The position numbers were made by a program, and so were the translations under genes. The notes beneath the pieces are model-generated. The model had not been told where the DNA came from. It saw only the letters and a program-made list of their open reading frames with translations, and did no database searches. This document shows, piece after piece, positions 1-9,848 of a stretch of DNA of 64,000 nucleotides. Source of the DNA: Aquincola tertiaricarbonis. GTDB lineage: Bacteria; Pseudomonadota; Gammaproteobacteria; Burkholderiales; Burkholderiaceae_C. Numbering within the stretch: position 1 is the first letter of the stretch; every line of letters starts with the position of its first letter. The stretch is from assembly GCF_000969605.1 (NCBI RefSeq), contig NZ_JZUE01000020.1, positions 51,110 to 115,109 of the forward strand, read 5' to 3'.

Positions 1-2726
1 GCCGCGAGACCGAACGTTTCACCGAGGCCATCCTCGACGCGCAGCCCACGCTGGTGGCCTACTGGGGCCATGACCTGCGGCTGCGCTTTGCCAACCGCGC
101 CTACCTGGACTGGTTCGGCCTGCAGCGCGAGTCCTGCATCGGCGGCACCGTGCCGCAGGTGCTGGGCGAGGAGACGCTGCAGCGCCAGATCGGCTCCATC
201 CGCCGCGTGCTGGAAGGCGAGGTGGTGGAGATGGAGCTGGACATGACCGACGCCGGCGGCCGTGTCGGGCACTTCTGGGTGTACCGGGTGCCGCAGCGGC
301 TGCACGGCAAGGTGGAAGGCTGGTTCTTCATCGCCACCAACATCACCGAGCTGGTGGAGGCCAAGCGCTTCACCCGGCTGGTGGCCGACAGCATCCCGGG
401 CGTGATCGGCTACTGGGGCCCCGACCTGCGCTGCCGCTTCGCCAACCGCGCCTATGCAGACTGGTTCGGCAAGGGCCCGGAGGAAGTGATCGGCATGCGC
501 GCGCAGGAACTGGTGAGCGCCGAAAGCTGGCGCGTGGCCGAGCCCCACATCCAGGCCGCGCTGCGTGGCGAGCGGGTGGAATACCAGCGCCAGATCACCC
601 GCGCCGACGGCCGCACCGTGGATGCGCTGCTGAGCTACATCCCGCACTGGGTGGAAGGCCGCGCGCACGGCTTCTTCGTGGCCATCACCGACATCAGCGC
701 GCTCAAGCAGGCGGAGACGCAGCTGGCCTACCTGAACAGCCAGCTGGAGGCCCGCGCCGAGCAGGCCGAATCGGCCACTAGCGCCAAGAGCGCCTTCCTG
801 GCCAACATGAGCCATGAGATCCGCACGCCGATGAACGCCATCATCGGCCTGACGCACCTGATGTCGCGCGACACCCGCGACACGCTGCAGCGCGACCGGC
901 TCTCCAAGATCGACAGCGCCGCCAAGCACCTGCTGCAGCTGATCAACGACATCCTGGACCTGTCGAAGATCGAGGCCGGCAAGATGGTGCTGGACGACAC
1001 CGAGTTCTCGGTGGACGCGCTGATGAGCAGCACCTTCGACATGGTGGGCGACCGCGCGCGCGAGAAGGGCCTGGAGCTGGTGCTGGACACCGACCACCTG
1101 CCGCCGCGGCTGCGCGGCGACCCCACGCGGCTGTCGCAGGCGCTGGTGAACCTGCTGGGCAATGCGGTGAAGTTCACGCAGCACGGCTGGGTGCGGCTCA
1201 AGGCCGAGCTGCTGGCCGAGGACCGCCACCGCCTGCAGGTGCGCTTCGAGGTGTCGGACACCGGCGAGGGCATCACGCCGGCCGACCAGGCGCGGCTGTT
1301 CAATGCCTTCGAGCAGGCCGATGCCTCGGCCACGCGCCGCCATGCGGGCACCGGCCTGGGCCTGGCCATCACCCGCCACCTGGCCGGGCTGATGGAGGGC
1401 GAGGTGGGCGTGCACAGCGCGCCGGGCGCCGGCAGCACCTTCTGGTTCACCGCCTGGCTGGGCCGCGCGGCCGAGGCCGGCGAGCTGGCCGCCCCGCCGC
1501 CGCTGAACGACCTGCGCGCGCTGGTGGTGGACGACCTGCCCGAGGCCCTGCATGCGATCGAGGACCGGCTGCGCAGCTTCGGCCTGGAGGTGGACGGCAT
1601 GCCCGACGGCGAATCCGCGGTGCGCCAGGTGACCGGGCGCATGAAGGCCGGCAAGCCCTACGACGTGTTCCTGATCGACTGGCACATGTACCCGCTGAAC
1701 GGCGTGGACACGCTCAACCGCCTGCGCCAGACGCTGGGCAGCGGCATGCCGCCCAGCATCCTGGTGACGGCCTTCGACCAGCCCGACATGTGGCAGCAGG
1801 CCCGCGCCGCCCGCTATGACGCGGTGCTGGTCAAGCCCCTCACCGCCTCCGCGCTGCAGGACACGCTGGCCCGGGTGCTGCGCCAGCGCGGCGACACCCT
1901 GCTGCCCGAAGGCGGCCTGACCAGCGAGCAGGAAGCCCTGCTGCGCCAGCACCATGCCGGCCAGCGGGTGCTGCTGGTGGAGGACAACGCGGTGAACCAG
2001 GAAGTGGCGCACCAGCTGCTGCGGGTGGCCGGCCTGGAAGTGGAGACCGCCGAGCACGGCGCCCGCGCGCTGGAGCTGTGCCGGGTGCGCGACTACGACG
2101 CCATCCTGATGGACATGCAGATGCCGGTGATGGACGGCCTGGAGGCCACCCGCGCCATCCGTGCGCAGCTGGGCCGCGGCCTGCCCATCATCGCGATGAC
2201 GGCCAATGCCTTCGGCGAGGACCGCGTGGCCTGCTTCGCCGCCGGCATGAACGACCACCTGGCCAAGCCGGTGGACCCGGTCAAGCTCTATGCCACGCTG
2301 CTGCGCTGGCTGCCGCAGCGCCAGCGGCTGCCGCGCCGGCTGCTGTCGCCGGCCACGCCGGCGGCCACCGCGGCCGAAGGCGGCCCGCGACCGCTGGACG
2401 AGCGCCTGGCGGCCATCGGCGGACTGGACCTGCCGGCCGCGCTGCGCAACCTGGGCGACCAGCTGCCCGCGCTGGCCCAGGTGCTGCGGCAGTTCGCGGC
2501 CAGCTATGCCAACGGCCTGCCGATGCTGGCCGACGCGCAGGCCGACCAGCGCCAGCGCCGCCAGGCCAGCCATTCGCTGCGCGGCGCCTGCGCCAGCATC
2601 GGCGCCCGCGGCCTGGTGCAGGCGCTGGAGCAGTACGAGTCGCAGCCCGCCCCGCCCGAACTGGGCCGCGAGATCGACGAACAGCTGCGCGCGCTGGTGG
2701 CGGCCATCCGCGCGCAGCTGGATTGA
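1..2726 (+). CDS. Hybrid sensor histidine kinase (PAS-PAS-HisKA-HATPase-REC-REC-Hpt), 5' end missing
   Basis: The reading frame is open from base 3, so the N-terminus lies outside the window. Two near-identical PAS domains (each with an FANRAY..DWFG motif) are followed by a HisKA domain with H-box [10 protein letters not shown] (phospho-His codon at 813). The ATPase domain shows [15 protein letters not shown] and GTGLGLAI. Two receiver domains follow, with probable phospho-Asp codons at 1677 (LIDWHM) and 2112 (LMDMQM). A C-terminal Hpt domain carries HSLRGA (His codon at 2571). All residues needed for a His-Asp-His-Asp phosphorelay are visible. No transmembrane segment is seen in the part present. 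The missing N-terminus may hold the sensor. The signal and the output partner are unknown. Confidence 0.93.
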   Translation, partial: RETERFTEAILDAQPTLVAYWGHDLRLRFANRAYLDWFGLQRESCIGGTVPQVLGEETLQRQIGSIRRVLEGEVVEMELDMTDAGGRVGHFWVYRVPQRLHGKVEGWFFIATNITELVEAKRFTRLVADSIPGVIGYWGPDLRCRFANRAYADWFGKGPEEVIGMRAQELVSAESWRVAEPHIQAALRGERVEYQRQITRADGRTVDALLSYIPHWVEGRAHGFFVAITDISALKQAETQLAYLNSQLEARAEQAESATSAKSAFLANMSHEIRTPMNAIIGLTHLMSRDTRDTLQRDRLSKIDSAAKHLLQLINDILDLSKIEAGKMVLDDTEFSVDALMSSTFDMVGDRAREKGLELVLDTDHLPPRLRGDPTRLSQALVNLLGNAVKFTQHGWVRLKAELLAEDRHRLQVRFEVSDTGEGITPADQARLFNAFEQADASATRRHAGTGLGLAITRHLAGLMEGEVGVHSAPGAGSTFWFTAWLGRAAEAGELAAPPPLNDLRALVVDDLPEALHAIEDRLRSFGLEVDGMPDGESAVRQVTGRMKAGKPYDVFLIDWHMYPLNGVDTLNRLRQTLGSGMPPSILVTAFDQPDMWQQARAARYDAVLVKPLTASALQDTLARVLRQRGDTLLPEGGLTSEQEALLRQHHAGQRVLLVEDNAVNQEVAHQLLRVAGLEVETAEHGARALELCRVRDYDAILMDMQMPVMDGLEATRAIRAQLGRGLPIIAMTANAFGEDRVACFAAGMNDHLAKPVDPVKLYATLLRWLPQRQRLPRRLLSPATPAATAAEGGPRPLDERLAAIGGLDLPAALRNLGDQLPALAQVLRQFAASYANGLPMLADAQADQRQRRQASHSLRGACASIGARGLVQALEQYESQPAPPELGREIDEQLRALVAAIRAQLD

Positions 2727-2742
2727 GGCGGCGCGCGGGCGG

Positions 2743-4572
2743 CTAGATGCCGTCCCCGCCCGAGGTGCCGGGCCGCGGCGGGCAGTCGAAGAAGATGCGC
2801 ACGTTGCAGCGGGCGCAGATGTCGGGATCCAGCCGCGGCACGATGTCGGCCAGGGCGCTGCGCTTGTCCTTGTACAGGTGGTCCTCGCCCAGCCGGTCGA
2901 TGAAGCCGGTGGCCTGCCAGGCCTGCATCACCGGCGGGCGCGGCCGGTGGAAGTAGAGGTCGCCGCCCATCGCGCGGCGGGCGGACAGTTCGTCGTTCCA
3001 AAGCTCGGCACCGGCCAGGTCGATGAAGTTCATGCTCTTGCTCATCACCAGCAGGTGCCGGGGCGCCTCGGGGCCGCGGCGCAGTTCGTGCAGCCGGTCG
3101 GCCACGTGGGCGGTGGCACCGAAGTACACCGAGCCTTCCATGCGCAGCAGCTTGAGCTGCGGGCACTCGGGCAGCGTGCCGGGCGGGTGGCCGTCGATCA
3201 CCACGAAGGGCCGGTCGTGCGCGCTGGGGTGGTCGAAGCCCATGGTGCGCATCGCCGGCCGCGAGGTGCGGTACAGGTACGACACCAGCGACAGCATGGT
3301 GCCCAGCAGGATGGCCACCTCCAGCCGCAGCGTGACCGTGGCCACCAGCGTGGCCGCGGCAATGCCGAACTCGCTGCGGCTGAGCGCCCACAGCCGCTGC
3401 CAGCGCGGCAGGTCGAACAGGCCCCAGGCCACCAGCAGCAGCAGCCCGGCGATGGCCGCCATCGGGATCAGCGCCAGCACCGGCGCGCTGAAGGCCACCA
3501 GCGCCACCAGCAGCCCCGCGGAGAACACCGCGGCCATCGGCGTGCGGGCGCCGGCCTCCAGGTTGGGCATCGATCGGTTGAGCGAGCCGCAGGACACGTA
3601 GCTGGAGGAGAAGCTGCCGACGATGTTGGACAGGCCCTGGCCGATGAACTCACGGTTGGCATCGATGCGCTGGCCGCTGCGCGCAGCCACCGCCTTGGCG
3701 ATGGAGAACGACTGGCCCAGCGCCACGATGGTGAGCGCGAAGGCCAGGCCGGCCAGCTCCGGCACCTGGCCCCAGGACACCTGCGGCACCGTCAGCGGCG
3801 GCCAGGGCGACTCCACCGCCCCCACGGTGCGCACCGGCGGCCACAGCGTGCCCTGCGCCAGCCACCAGCCGGCCAGCGTGCCGGCGGCCAGGCCCAGCAG
3901 CATGAAAGGCGAGCCGCGCCGCCACCGGCGCAGTGCCAGTGCGGTGCCCAGCGCCAGTGCGCCCACCAGCACCGCGGCGGGATTCAAGCCCTGGATGCGG
4001 CGCGCCACCTCCAGCAGCACCGTGCCGGCGCCCTGCCCGGCCGGCAGCGCGATCCCCAGCAGGTCGTGCGACGCATGCACCGCGATGAGCAGCGCCGCGC
4101 CGGCGGTGAAGCCCTGCAGCGCCGCCGGCGAGATGAAGTTGGCCAGCGTGCCCAGCCGCAGCAGGCCGATCAGCGCCTGCATCACGCCCACCATCAGCGT
4201 GACCACCAGCGCCAGCTGCACGTACTGCGGCGTGCCCACCGCGGCCAGCGGCGCCAGCATCGCGTACAGCGCCAGCGAATTGGCATTGGTGGGCCCGGAC
4301 ACCACATGCCGGCTGGAGCCGGCCAGCGCCGCCACGGCGCAGGGCAGCACCGCGGTGTACAGCCCGTACTCCGGCGGCAGCCCGGCCAGCGTGGCGAAGG
4401 CGATCGCCTGCGGCAGCACCAGCACCGCGCCCAGCAGGCCGGCCAGGGCGTCGGCCTTCAGCGTGCCGCGGGACAGGTCTCCCACCCAATCGCCGAACAG
4501 CCGGGCCGCGGCGCGCTGCAGGGGGTGGACAGGGCGGGCGGTGGAGGCGTGGCGCGGCGCGTCGAAGGGCAT
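2743..4572 (-). CDS. SulP family inorganic anion transporter with STAS domain
   Basis: About 609 residues, usual for SulP permeases, which move sulfate, bicarbonate or other anions across the inner membrane. The N-terminal half has the SulP signature region (GLLGAVLVLPQAIAFATLAG, then PPEYGLYTAVLP) and many hydrophobic helices. The C-terminus is a STAS domain, the cytoplasmic regulatory module of the family. I chose the ATG at 4572 (MPFDAPRH). The upstream extension to 4752 reads as low-complexity non-coding sequence and would collide with the divergent cupin gene. The stop lies 16 bases from the convergent histidine kinase. The substrate cannot be decided from sequence. Confidence 0.92.
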   Translation of the reverse strand: MPFDAPRHASTARPVHPLQRAAARLFGDWVGDLSRGTLKADALAGLLGAVLVLPQAIAFATLAGLPPEYGLYTAVLPCAVAALAGSSRHVVSGPTNANSLALYAMLAPLAAVGTPQYVQLALVVTLMVGVMQALIGLLRLGTLANFISPAALQGFTAGAALLIAVHASHDLLGIALPAGQGAGTVLLEVARRIQGLNPAAVLVGALALGTALALRRWRRGSPFMLLGLAAGTLAGWWLAQGTLWPPVRTVGAVESPWPPLTVPQVSWGQVPELAGLAFALTIVALGQSFSIAKAVAARSGQRIDANREFIGQGLSNIVGSFSSSYVSCGSLNRSMPNLEAGARTPMAAVFSAGLLVALVAFSAPVLALIPMAAIAGLLLLVAWGLFDLPRWQRLWALSRSEFGIAAATLVATVTLRLEVAILLGTMLSLVSYLYRTSRPAMRTMGFDHPSAHDRPFVVIDGHPPGTLPECPQLKLLRMEGSVYFGATAHVADRLHELRRGPEAPRHLLVMSKSMNFIDLAGAELWNDELSARRAMGGDLYFHRPRPPVMQAWQATGFIDRLGEDHLYKDKRSALADIVPRLDPDICARCNVRIFFDCPPRPGTSGGDGI

Positions 4573-4730
4573 GCGGCAGGACGGAGGGCAGGAACGGGTT
4601 GGTGGCTGCAGGCGGTTGCCTGCCAGCCCGGGCCATGATAGGGCGCGCCCGGCAGGCCCCAGAGCGGTGCCGCGCGGCTGGAACGGCGCATGCATGCTGC
4701 AGCGCATCAACGTCGCCGCTGGAGGCCTGC

Positions 4731-5150
4731 ATGCTGGACACCACCACCACACGCTTCTCCCACGTCAAGCCGGGCGACACGCCCTGGCGCGGCGAGGGCC
4801 TGCGGGACTTCTTCCTCTACCGCGACCTGGGCGTGGCCGAGGCCACCCACGGCCAGGTGATCGCGCAGCTGGTCAAGGCCAACGAGGCGCCCGAAAAAGG
4901 CACCGGCTGGCACCGCCACGAAGCCAGGTTCCACCTGGTGTACATGCTCAAGGGTTGGGCGCGTTTCATGTACGGCGACCAGGAAACCCGGGTGGAAGCG
5001 GGCGACATGGTGCACCAGCGCCCCGGCATCGTGCACTTCCTGTTCGACTACTCACCGGACATGGAGTACCTGGAGATCGTCAGCCCGGCCGACTTCGGCA
5101 CGCTGGACGCCGAGGCCCCGGCCGCGGTGCCGGCGCCCGGGAAGTGGTGA
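4731..5150 (+). CDS. Small cupin-domain protein
   Basis: 139 residues with a single cupin barrel. The first cupin motif is visible as GTGWHRHEARFHLVYMLKG and the second as GDMVHQRPGIVHFLF, giving His and Glu positions able to bind a metal. The ATG at 4731 is preceded by GGAGG with suitable spacing, which rejects the longer upstream frame. It is transcribed divergently from the SulP gene and is convergent with a GST-like gene only 19 bases away. Single-domain cupins of this kind are mostly uncharacterised (dioxygenase, isomerase or sensor roles), so no reaction is assigned. Confidence 0.85.
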   Translation: MLDTTTTRFSHVKPGDTPWRGEGLRDFFLYRDLGVAEATHGQVIAQLVKANEAPEKGTGWHRHEARFHLVYMLKGWARFMYGDQETRVEAGDMVHQRPGIVHFLFDYSPDMEYLEIVSPADFGTLDAEAPAAVPAPGKW

Positions 5151-5169
5151 CAACGCCGCGGCAGCCGGT

Positions 5170-5826
5170 TCAGAACTCCATCTGCAGCTCTTCGATGTCG
5201 TCAGGCTCCTCCAGCGCGGCGCGGGTCCATTCCTGCATCTCGGGCTCGGCCAGCAGCCGGGCCGCGTAGGCGCCGCACACCTCGTCCAGGCCCACGTGGT
5301 AGGTCTTGAAGCGGGTGGCCACCGGCGCATACATCGCGTCGGCCATGCCGCGCTTGGCACCGAAGAGATAGGGGCCGCCATGGGCCTGCAGGCAGTCGCG
5401 CCAGATCTCGAGCACGCGATCGATGTCCGCCTGCGCGCGGTCCCAGATGCGGAAGCCCGGTGAATCGCCCTTCAGGTTCATCGGCAACGCCGAGCGCAGG
5501 TTGTTGAAGCCGGAGTGCATCTCGCCGCACACCGAGCGGCAATGCGCGCGCGCCACGCGGTCGGCCGGCAGCAGGCCGGCGGCGGGCTTGAGCTCGTTGA
5601 GGTATTCGCCGATGGCCAGCACGTCCCACACGGTGGCGCCCTCATGGCGCAGGCAGGGCACCAGGATGGAAGGCGACATCAGCAGCAGCTCCTTGCGGGC
5701 GGCGATGTCGTCGGGCGCCACGCGGATCTCGTCGAAAGCCAGGCCCGCATAACGCGCCATCAGCCAGCCGCGCAGCGACCAGGACGAGTAGTTCTTGCTG
5801 CTGATCGTCAGACTGGCGCGGGCCAT
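5170..5826 (-). CDS. Glutathione S-transferase family protein
   Basis: 218 residues, a normal GST length. The N-terminal thioredoxin-fold region begins SLTISSKNYSSWSLRGWL, where the Ser-rich segment resembles the glutathione-activating loop. The region around PSILVPCLRHEGATVWDVLAI fits the cis-Pro and substrate strand of the fold. The C-terminal half is helical and matches a GST alpha domain. The ATG at 5826 faces the PHA depolymerase gene across an 83-base divergent gap. Bacterial GSTs of this type act in detoxification or stress, and the specific substrate is unknown. Confidence 0.87.
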   Translation of the reverse strand: MARASLTISSKNYSSWSLRGWLMARYAGLAFDEIRVAPDDIAARKELLLMSPSILVPCLRHEGATVWDVLAIGEYLNELKPAAGLLPADRVARAHCRSVCGEMHSGFNNLRSALPMNLKGDSPGFRIWDRAQADIDRVLEIWRDCLQAHGGPYLFGAKRGMADAMYAPVATRFKTYHVGLDEVCGAYAARLLAEPEMQEWTRAALEEPDDIEELQMEF

Positions 5827-5909
5827 TGCAACTCCTGGTAGCCATCAACGGGTGCGACGCGGGACGCAATCGCTGTGCCACGCTGGCGCATTAGTTGCGT
5901 GTCCGGCCC

Positions 5910-7127
5910 ATGCTGTACGACACCTACCAGGCGCATGCCGACCTGATGTGGCCCTGGCGCGCAATGGCCAGGACCAGCCTGCCGGTGCTGCAGGGCCCGC
6001 TGAAGGCGCTGCTGGACGTGCCGGCGGTGCGCAAGGCCGCCGCCGCGCTGGACGTGTTCGCGCTGGCCGAGGTGACGCACCAGCGGCTGCCCTTCGGCAT
6101 CCACGAGGTGCTGGTGCATGGCCAGCCGGCGGCGGTGGAGGAAGAGGTGGTGTACGCCACGCCGTTCGCCACGCTGCTGCATTTCAGGAAGCCGGGCATC
6201 GACGACCAGCCGCCGCTGCTGATCGCCGCGCCGATGTCGGGCCACTTCGCCACGCTGCTGCGCGAGACGGTGCGCACCACGCTGCGCGACCATGACGTCT
6301 ACATCACCGACTGGCACAACGGCCGCGACGTACCGCTGGCGGCGGGCCGCTTCGGGCTGGACGAATACACCGGGCACCTGATGGACTTCATGGCCCGTAT
6401 CGGCCCCGGCGTGAACCTGCTGGCCATCTGCCAGCCCTGCGTGGCCGCGCTGGCCGCCACCGCGCTGATGGCGGAGGACGACCATCCCGCCACGCCGCGC
6501 ACGCTGACGCTGGCCGCCGGCCCGCTGGACTGCCGCATCAGCCCCACCGCGGTGAACAAGCTGGCCGTCACCAAGCCGATGTCGTGGTTCGAGCAGCGGC
6601 TGATCTCGCGGGTGCCGGTGCGCTTCCGCGGCGCGCTGCGGCGGGTGTACCCGGGCTTCGTGCAGCTGAGCGCCTTCATGAGCATGAACCTGGAGCGGCA
6701 TGTGCACTCGCTGCGCGAGATGTATGCGCAGATCGCGGCCGGCGAGCATGAGAAGGCCGAGCCGGTGCGCCGGTTCTACGAGGAGTATTTCGCCGTGGCC
6801 GACCTGCCGGCGGAGTTCTACCTGGAGACGGTGCAGCGCGTGTTCCAGGACTACGACCTGCCGCTGGGCAAGCTCACCTGGCGCGGCCGCCCGGTGCGGC
6901 CCGCGGCCATCCGCCGCACCGCGCTGCTCACCATCGAAGGCGAGCGCGACGACATCTGCGCCGTGGGCCAGACGCTGGCCGCGCACGACATGTGCAGCGG
7001 CCTGCGCCCCACTCTCAAGGACCACCATGTGCAGCCCGGCGTGGGCCACTACGGCGTGTTCAGCGGCCGCCGCTGGGACACGCAGATCTATCCGCTGCTG
7101 CGCGACGTGGTGTACCGCTGGCGTTGA
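5910..7127 (+). CDS. phaZ: Intracellular polyhydroxyalkanoate (PHB) depolymerase
   Basis: 405 residues from the ATG at 5910 (MLYDTYQAHADLMWPWRAMA), a start typical of the PhaZ family that degrades stored PHB granules in the cytoplasm. Characterised intracellular depolymerases use a Cys nucleophile in a lipase-box-like motif. Here AICQPCVAAL supplies Cys177. IEGERDD and GVGHYGVFSG near the C-terminus give the likely Asp and His of the triad. There is no signal peptide, consistent with an intracellular role. The frame is open back to a GTG at 5895, but the family start fits 5910. A PHA-system protein is also encoded at 44941-45237, so this organism probably stores PHA. Confidence 0.93.
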   Translation: MLYDTYQAHADLMWPWRAMARTSLPVLQGPLKALLDVPAVRKAAAALDVFALAEVTHQRLPFGIHEVLVHGQPAAVEEEVVYATPFATLLHFRKPGIDDQPPLLIAAPMSGHFATLLRETVRTTLRDHDVYITDWHNGRDVPLAAGRFGLDEYTGHLMDFMARIGPGVNLLAICQPCVAALAATALMAEDDHPATPRTLTLAAGPLDCRISPTAVNKLAVTKPMSWFEQRLISRVPVRFRGALRRVYPGFVQLSAFMSMNLERHVHSLREMYAQIAAGEHEKAEPVRRFYEEYFAVADLPAEFYLETVQRVFQDYDLPLGKLTWRGRPVRPAAIRRTALLTIEGERDDICAVGQTLAAHDMCSGLRPTLKDHHVQPGVGHYGVFSGRRWDTQIYPLLRDVVYRWR

Positions 7128-7148
7128 AGGGGGCGCCGCGCCGGGGGC

Positions 7149-8507
7149 CTACCCCAGCGCCACGTCCGCCAGCCGCGCGGCGGTCGGGCCCACCGGCGTG
7201 GCCACGGCGATGGGCATCGGCCGCATCAGGTCGGCCGCGGTCTGGCCCTGTTCCAGCGCGGCCACGCAGCGGCGCCACACCTCGTCGGTGGCTTCCAGCT
7301 TGAAGCCGTAGAAGCCGCCGTACTGCGAGCTGGGCCCGCCGTTGCGCACGATGCGCACCTGCACCGTGGAGCAGTCGCGCGTGCCCAGCTCCACCTGCGC
7401 GATGCCGTCGGCATCCAGCGGCAGCGGCACCTTGGACTCGGCCTGGAAGCCGCCGGCCGACAGCTCGATCACCGTCAGCGGCAGCGGCGCATCGTCGCCC
7501 AGCACCAGCTGCGCCGGGCAGCGCAGCGAGAAGCGCTGGTGCCGGCGCAGCGGATGGTGGCCGGCGACCGAGGGCGGCGTGGGCGGCAGCACCGCGTCGT
7601 AACCCGGCAGGCCGTAGATGGAGCGCAGCAGCAGCCGGCGGCGCTCGTCCAGCTCGGCGAAGCCCTGCGTCTGCTGGTTGAAGAAGTGGTCCAGGATCTC
7701 CGGCGTCATCACCGGATCGTTGGTGGTGTGGTAGCGCCGGCGCGGGCTCTGGATGTTGGGCAGGCGCGTCTGCACGAAGTACTTGAACAGGTTCTTGCGG
7801 GTGCTGCGGCCGCCGTACACCTGCTCGAACAGCGCCGGCGCATGGGCCAGGTCGAGCGTCGCGCCCACCGCCGGCGCGCCGTTGGCGAAGTCGTAGCGGT
7901 CGACCACGTTGTCGCGCAGCCGCTTGAAGAACAGCAGCGACTCGTAGAGCTCGATCTTGTCCGGGTTCACCGCGATGACCAGGTGCCGCGTGTCGAAGTA
8001 CTCGGTGCAGTACTCGTACATGAACTTCATCAGCGGAAACAGGATGGCGCCGCCGGTCTTGCGGTAGTCGGGATGCACCGCCAGCGCGCTGATCTCGGCG
8101 ATCTGGCCTTCCTTGGCCCGCACCTCGCTCAGGTCGAAGGCGGCCTGCAGCGGAAAGCCGAACACGCCCTCGCGGATCATCGACATGGTGCCCACGACCA
8201 CGCCATCGATCTTGGCGCACAGCGTGGTGGTGGTGGGCAGCGCGTGGTACTGCGTGACGCGCATGCCCGAGGGATGCGGCTTCATGAAGCCGCTGCCCAC
8301 GTAGGCGTCGTGCAGCAGCGCGAAGCAGGCGGCCAGCTCCTCGCGGGTGTCCGCGATCTTGAGCTGCAGGTTGGCCGGCGGCGCCGGATCGCAGTCGATC
8401 ATGCGGCGGTACAGCGCGAAGCGCCAGGCCGTGGGCAGCACGTTGAGTGCGTGCCGCAAGGCCTGTCGCAGTTGCTTGCGGATGCTGGATCGTTGGATGC
8501 GCGACAT
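7149..8507 (-). CDS. FeeM-like N-acyltransferase (GNAT fold) fused to a C-terminal PilZ domain
   Basis: About 452 residues. Residues roughly 45-240 resemble the GNAT-fold N-acyl amino acid synthase/autoinducer synthase family (LKIADTREELAACFALLHDAYV, IAEISALAVHPDYRKTGG). The C-terminal part from about residue 330 looks like a PilZ domain, the c-di-GMP-binding module, with an arginine-containing RRHQRFSLRCPAQL and a later ELSAGGFQ. I prefer the ATG at 8507 because GAGG lies about 7 bases upstream. An ATG at 8534 and a GTG at 8540 are in frame but lack such a site. FeeM-type enzymes join acyl-ACP chains to amino acids, and related acyltransferases occur with PEP-CTERM/exosortase systems. c-di-GMP control of the acyltransferase is inferred. 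Confidence 0.8.
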   Translation of the reverse strand: MSRIQRSSIRKQLRQALRHALNVLPTAWRFALYRRMIDCDPAPPANLQLKIADTREELAACFALLHDAYVGSGFMKPHPSGMRVTQYHALPTTTTLCAKIDGVVVGTMSMIREGVFGFPLQAAFDLSEVRAKEGQIAEISALAVHPDYRKTGGAILFPLMKFMYEYCTEYFDTRHLVIAVNPDKIELYESLLFFKRLRDNVVDRYDFANGAPAVGATLDLAHAPALFEQVYGGRSTRKNLFKYFVQTRLPNIQSPRRRYHTTNDPVMTPEILDHFFNQQTQGFAELDERRRLLLRSIYGLPGYDAVLPPTPPSVAGHHPLRRHQRFSLRCPAQLVLGDDAPLPLTVIELSAGGFQAESKVPLPLDADGIAQVELGTRDCSTVQVRIVRNGGPSSQYGGFYGFKLEATDEVWRRCVAALEQGQTAADLMRPMPIAVATPVGPTAARLADVALG

Positions 8508-8624
8508 GCTGGGCCTCGGTGGTGACGTGAGCATCGTCACAACTTCGGCCCTACTTGAGCGGGCGAAACGTCTTGATACCGCCGCGCAACTGCCGACAGG
8601 GCGGCGCCGCGCAGCGGGCCGCGG

Positions 8625-9668
8625 TCAGCCGGCCTGGATGCGAGCGACCACTGCCTGCGCGAACTGCGAGGTGCTTGCCTTGCCGCCCAGATCGCCGGTG
8701 CGCACCTGGTCGATGTTGAGGGCCTGGTCGATGGCGGTGCGCAGCCGCGTGGCCAGGTCCTGGCGCTTCACGTGGTCCAGCATCATGGCCGCGGCGAGCA
8801 TCAGCGCCACCGGGTTGGCCTTGCCCTGGCCGGCGATGTCGGGCGCCGAGCCGTGCACCGCCTCGAAGATGGCCGCATTGGCGCCGATGTTGGCGCCCGG
8901 CGCCATGCCCAGGCCGCCCACCAGGCCGGCCACCAGGTCGGAGATGATGTCGCCGAACAGGTTGGTGGTGACGATGACGTCGAACTGCCAGGGGTTGAGC
9001 ACCAGCTTCATCGCGCAGGCGTCGACGATCACCGTCTCCAGCTCGAACTTGCCCTTGTACTTGGCCTCGTACAGTTCCTTGCCGGTCTCCAGGAAGATGC
9101 CGGTCAGCGCCTTCATGATGTTGGCCTTGTGCACCACCGTCACCTTCTTGCGGCCGTTGGCCAGCGCATATTCGAAGGCGAACTCCAGCGCGCGGCGGCT
9201 GCCCTGGCGGGTATTGATGCCGGTGGCCATCGCCACGGCATGCGGGTCGTCGTCGATCTGCACGTAGTGCTCGTGGCCGATGTACAGGCCTTCCAGGTTC
9301 TCGCGCACGATCACCAGGTCGACGTTGTCGTAGCGGCCGCCGGGCACGATGGAGCGGGCCGGGCGCAGGTTGGCATACAGCTGGAATTCCTCGCGCAGGC
9401 GCACGTTGGAGGAGCGGTAGCCGCCGCCCGAGGGCGTTTCCAACGGTCCCTTGAGCGCCAGCCGGGTGCGGCGGATGCTGTCCAGCGCCGCACGCGGCAG
9501 CGGATCGCCCGCGGCCTGCACACCGGCCAGGCCAGCCACCTGCGTGTCCCATTCGAACGGGGCGCCCAGGGCGTCCAACGCGGCCAGCGTGGCCTCGACG
9601 ATCTCGGGTCCGATGCCGTCGCCGGGAATCAGGGTGGCGGGAATGGGGGAAGCGTTGGAAGCGGCCAT
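8625..9668 (-). CDS. NAD-dependent isocitrate dehydrogenase-type enzyme
   Basis: 347 residues, the length of the NAD-dependent isocitrate/isopropylmalate dehydrogenase family and shorter than the approximately 415-residue NADP form. Visible signatures are TLIPGDGIGPEI at the N-terminus, a substrate loop LETPSGGGYRSSNVRLR with conserved arginines, RENLEGLY, and the metal and cofactor region TTNLFGDIISDLVAGLVGG. An SSNVRLR-type loop favours isocitrate over isopropylmalate as substrate, but tartrate or homoisocitrate cannot be excluded. The ATG at 9668 is used. An in-frame ATG about 54 bases upstream would add a non-conserved extension. The gene is divergent from a PEP-CTERM gene. Confidence 0.88.
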   Translation of the reverse strand: MAASNASPIPATLIPGDGIGPEIVEATLAALDALGAPFEWDTQVAGLAGVQAAGDPLPRAALDSIRRTRLALKGPLETPSGGGYRSSNVRLREEFQLYANLRPARSIVPGGRYDNVDLVIVRENLEGLYIGHEHYVQIDDDPHAVAMATGINTRQGSRRALEFAFEYALANGRKKVTVVHKANIMKALTGIFLETGKELYEAKYKGKFELETVIVDACAMKLVLNPWQFDVIVTTNLFGDIISDLVAGLVGGLGMAPGANIGANAAIFEAVHGSAPDIAGQGKANPVALMLAAAMMLDHVKRQDLATRLRTAIDQALNIDQVRTGDLGGKASTSQFAQAVVARIQAG

Positions 9669-9848
9669 GGTTCGGTCTGGGTCGGAGGTCAGGAAGGGGC
9701 GTTGCGGCTCATGGTATGCCATCCCCCTTCGAACGTGGGGGCTGGCGTAACCGCTTGTGAACACGGCTTGAAGCGCCCGGCGGCAGCGACGAATCTGAGG
9801 CTTGCGGCCGCGTGTCGCGTGCCGCGCCAAGGAGTGGAGGATCACGCC

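Noticed and set aside
2290..4638. Plus-strand open frame across the SulP gene
   Set aside because: It runs from the histidine kinase end through SulP in antisense and shows no domain or plausible composition.
5895..5910. GTG at 5895 as phaZ start
   Set aside because: It adds five residues lacking conservation, while the ATG at 5910 matches the usual PhaZ N-terminus.
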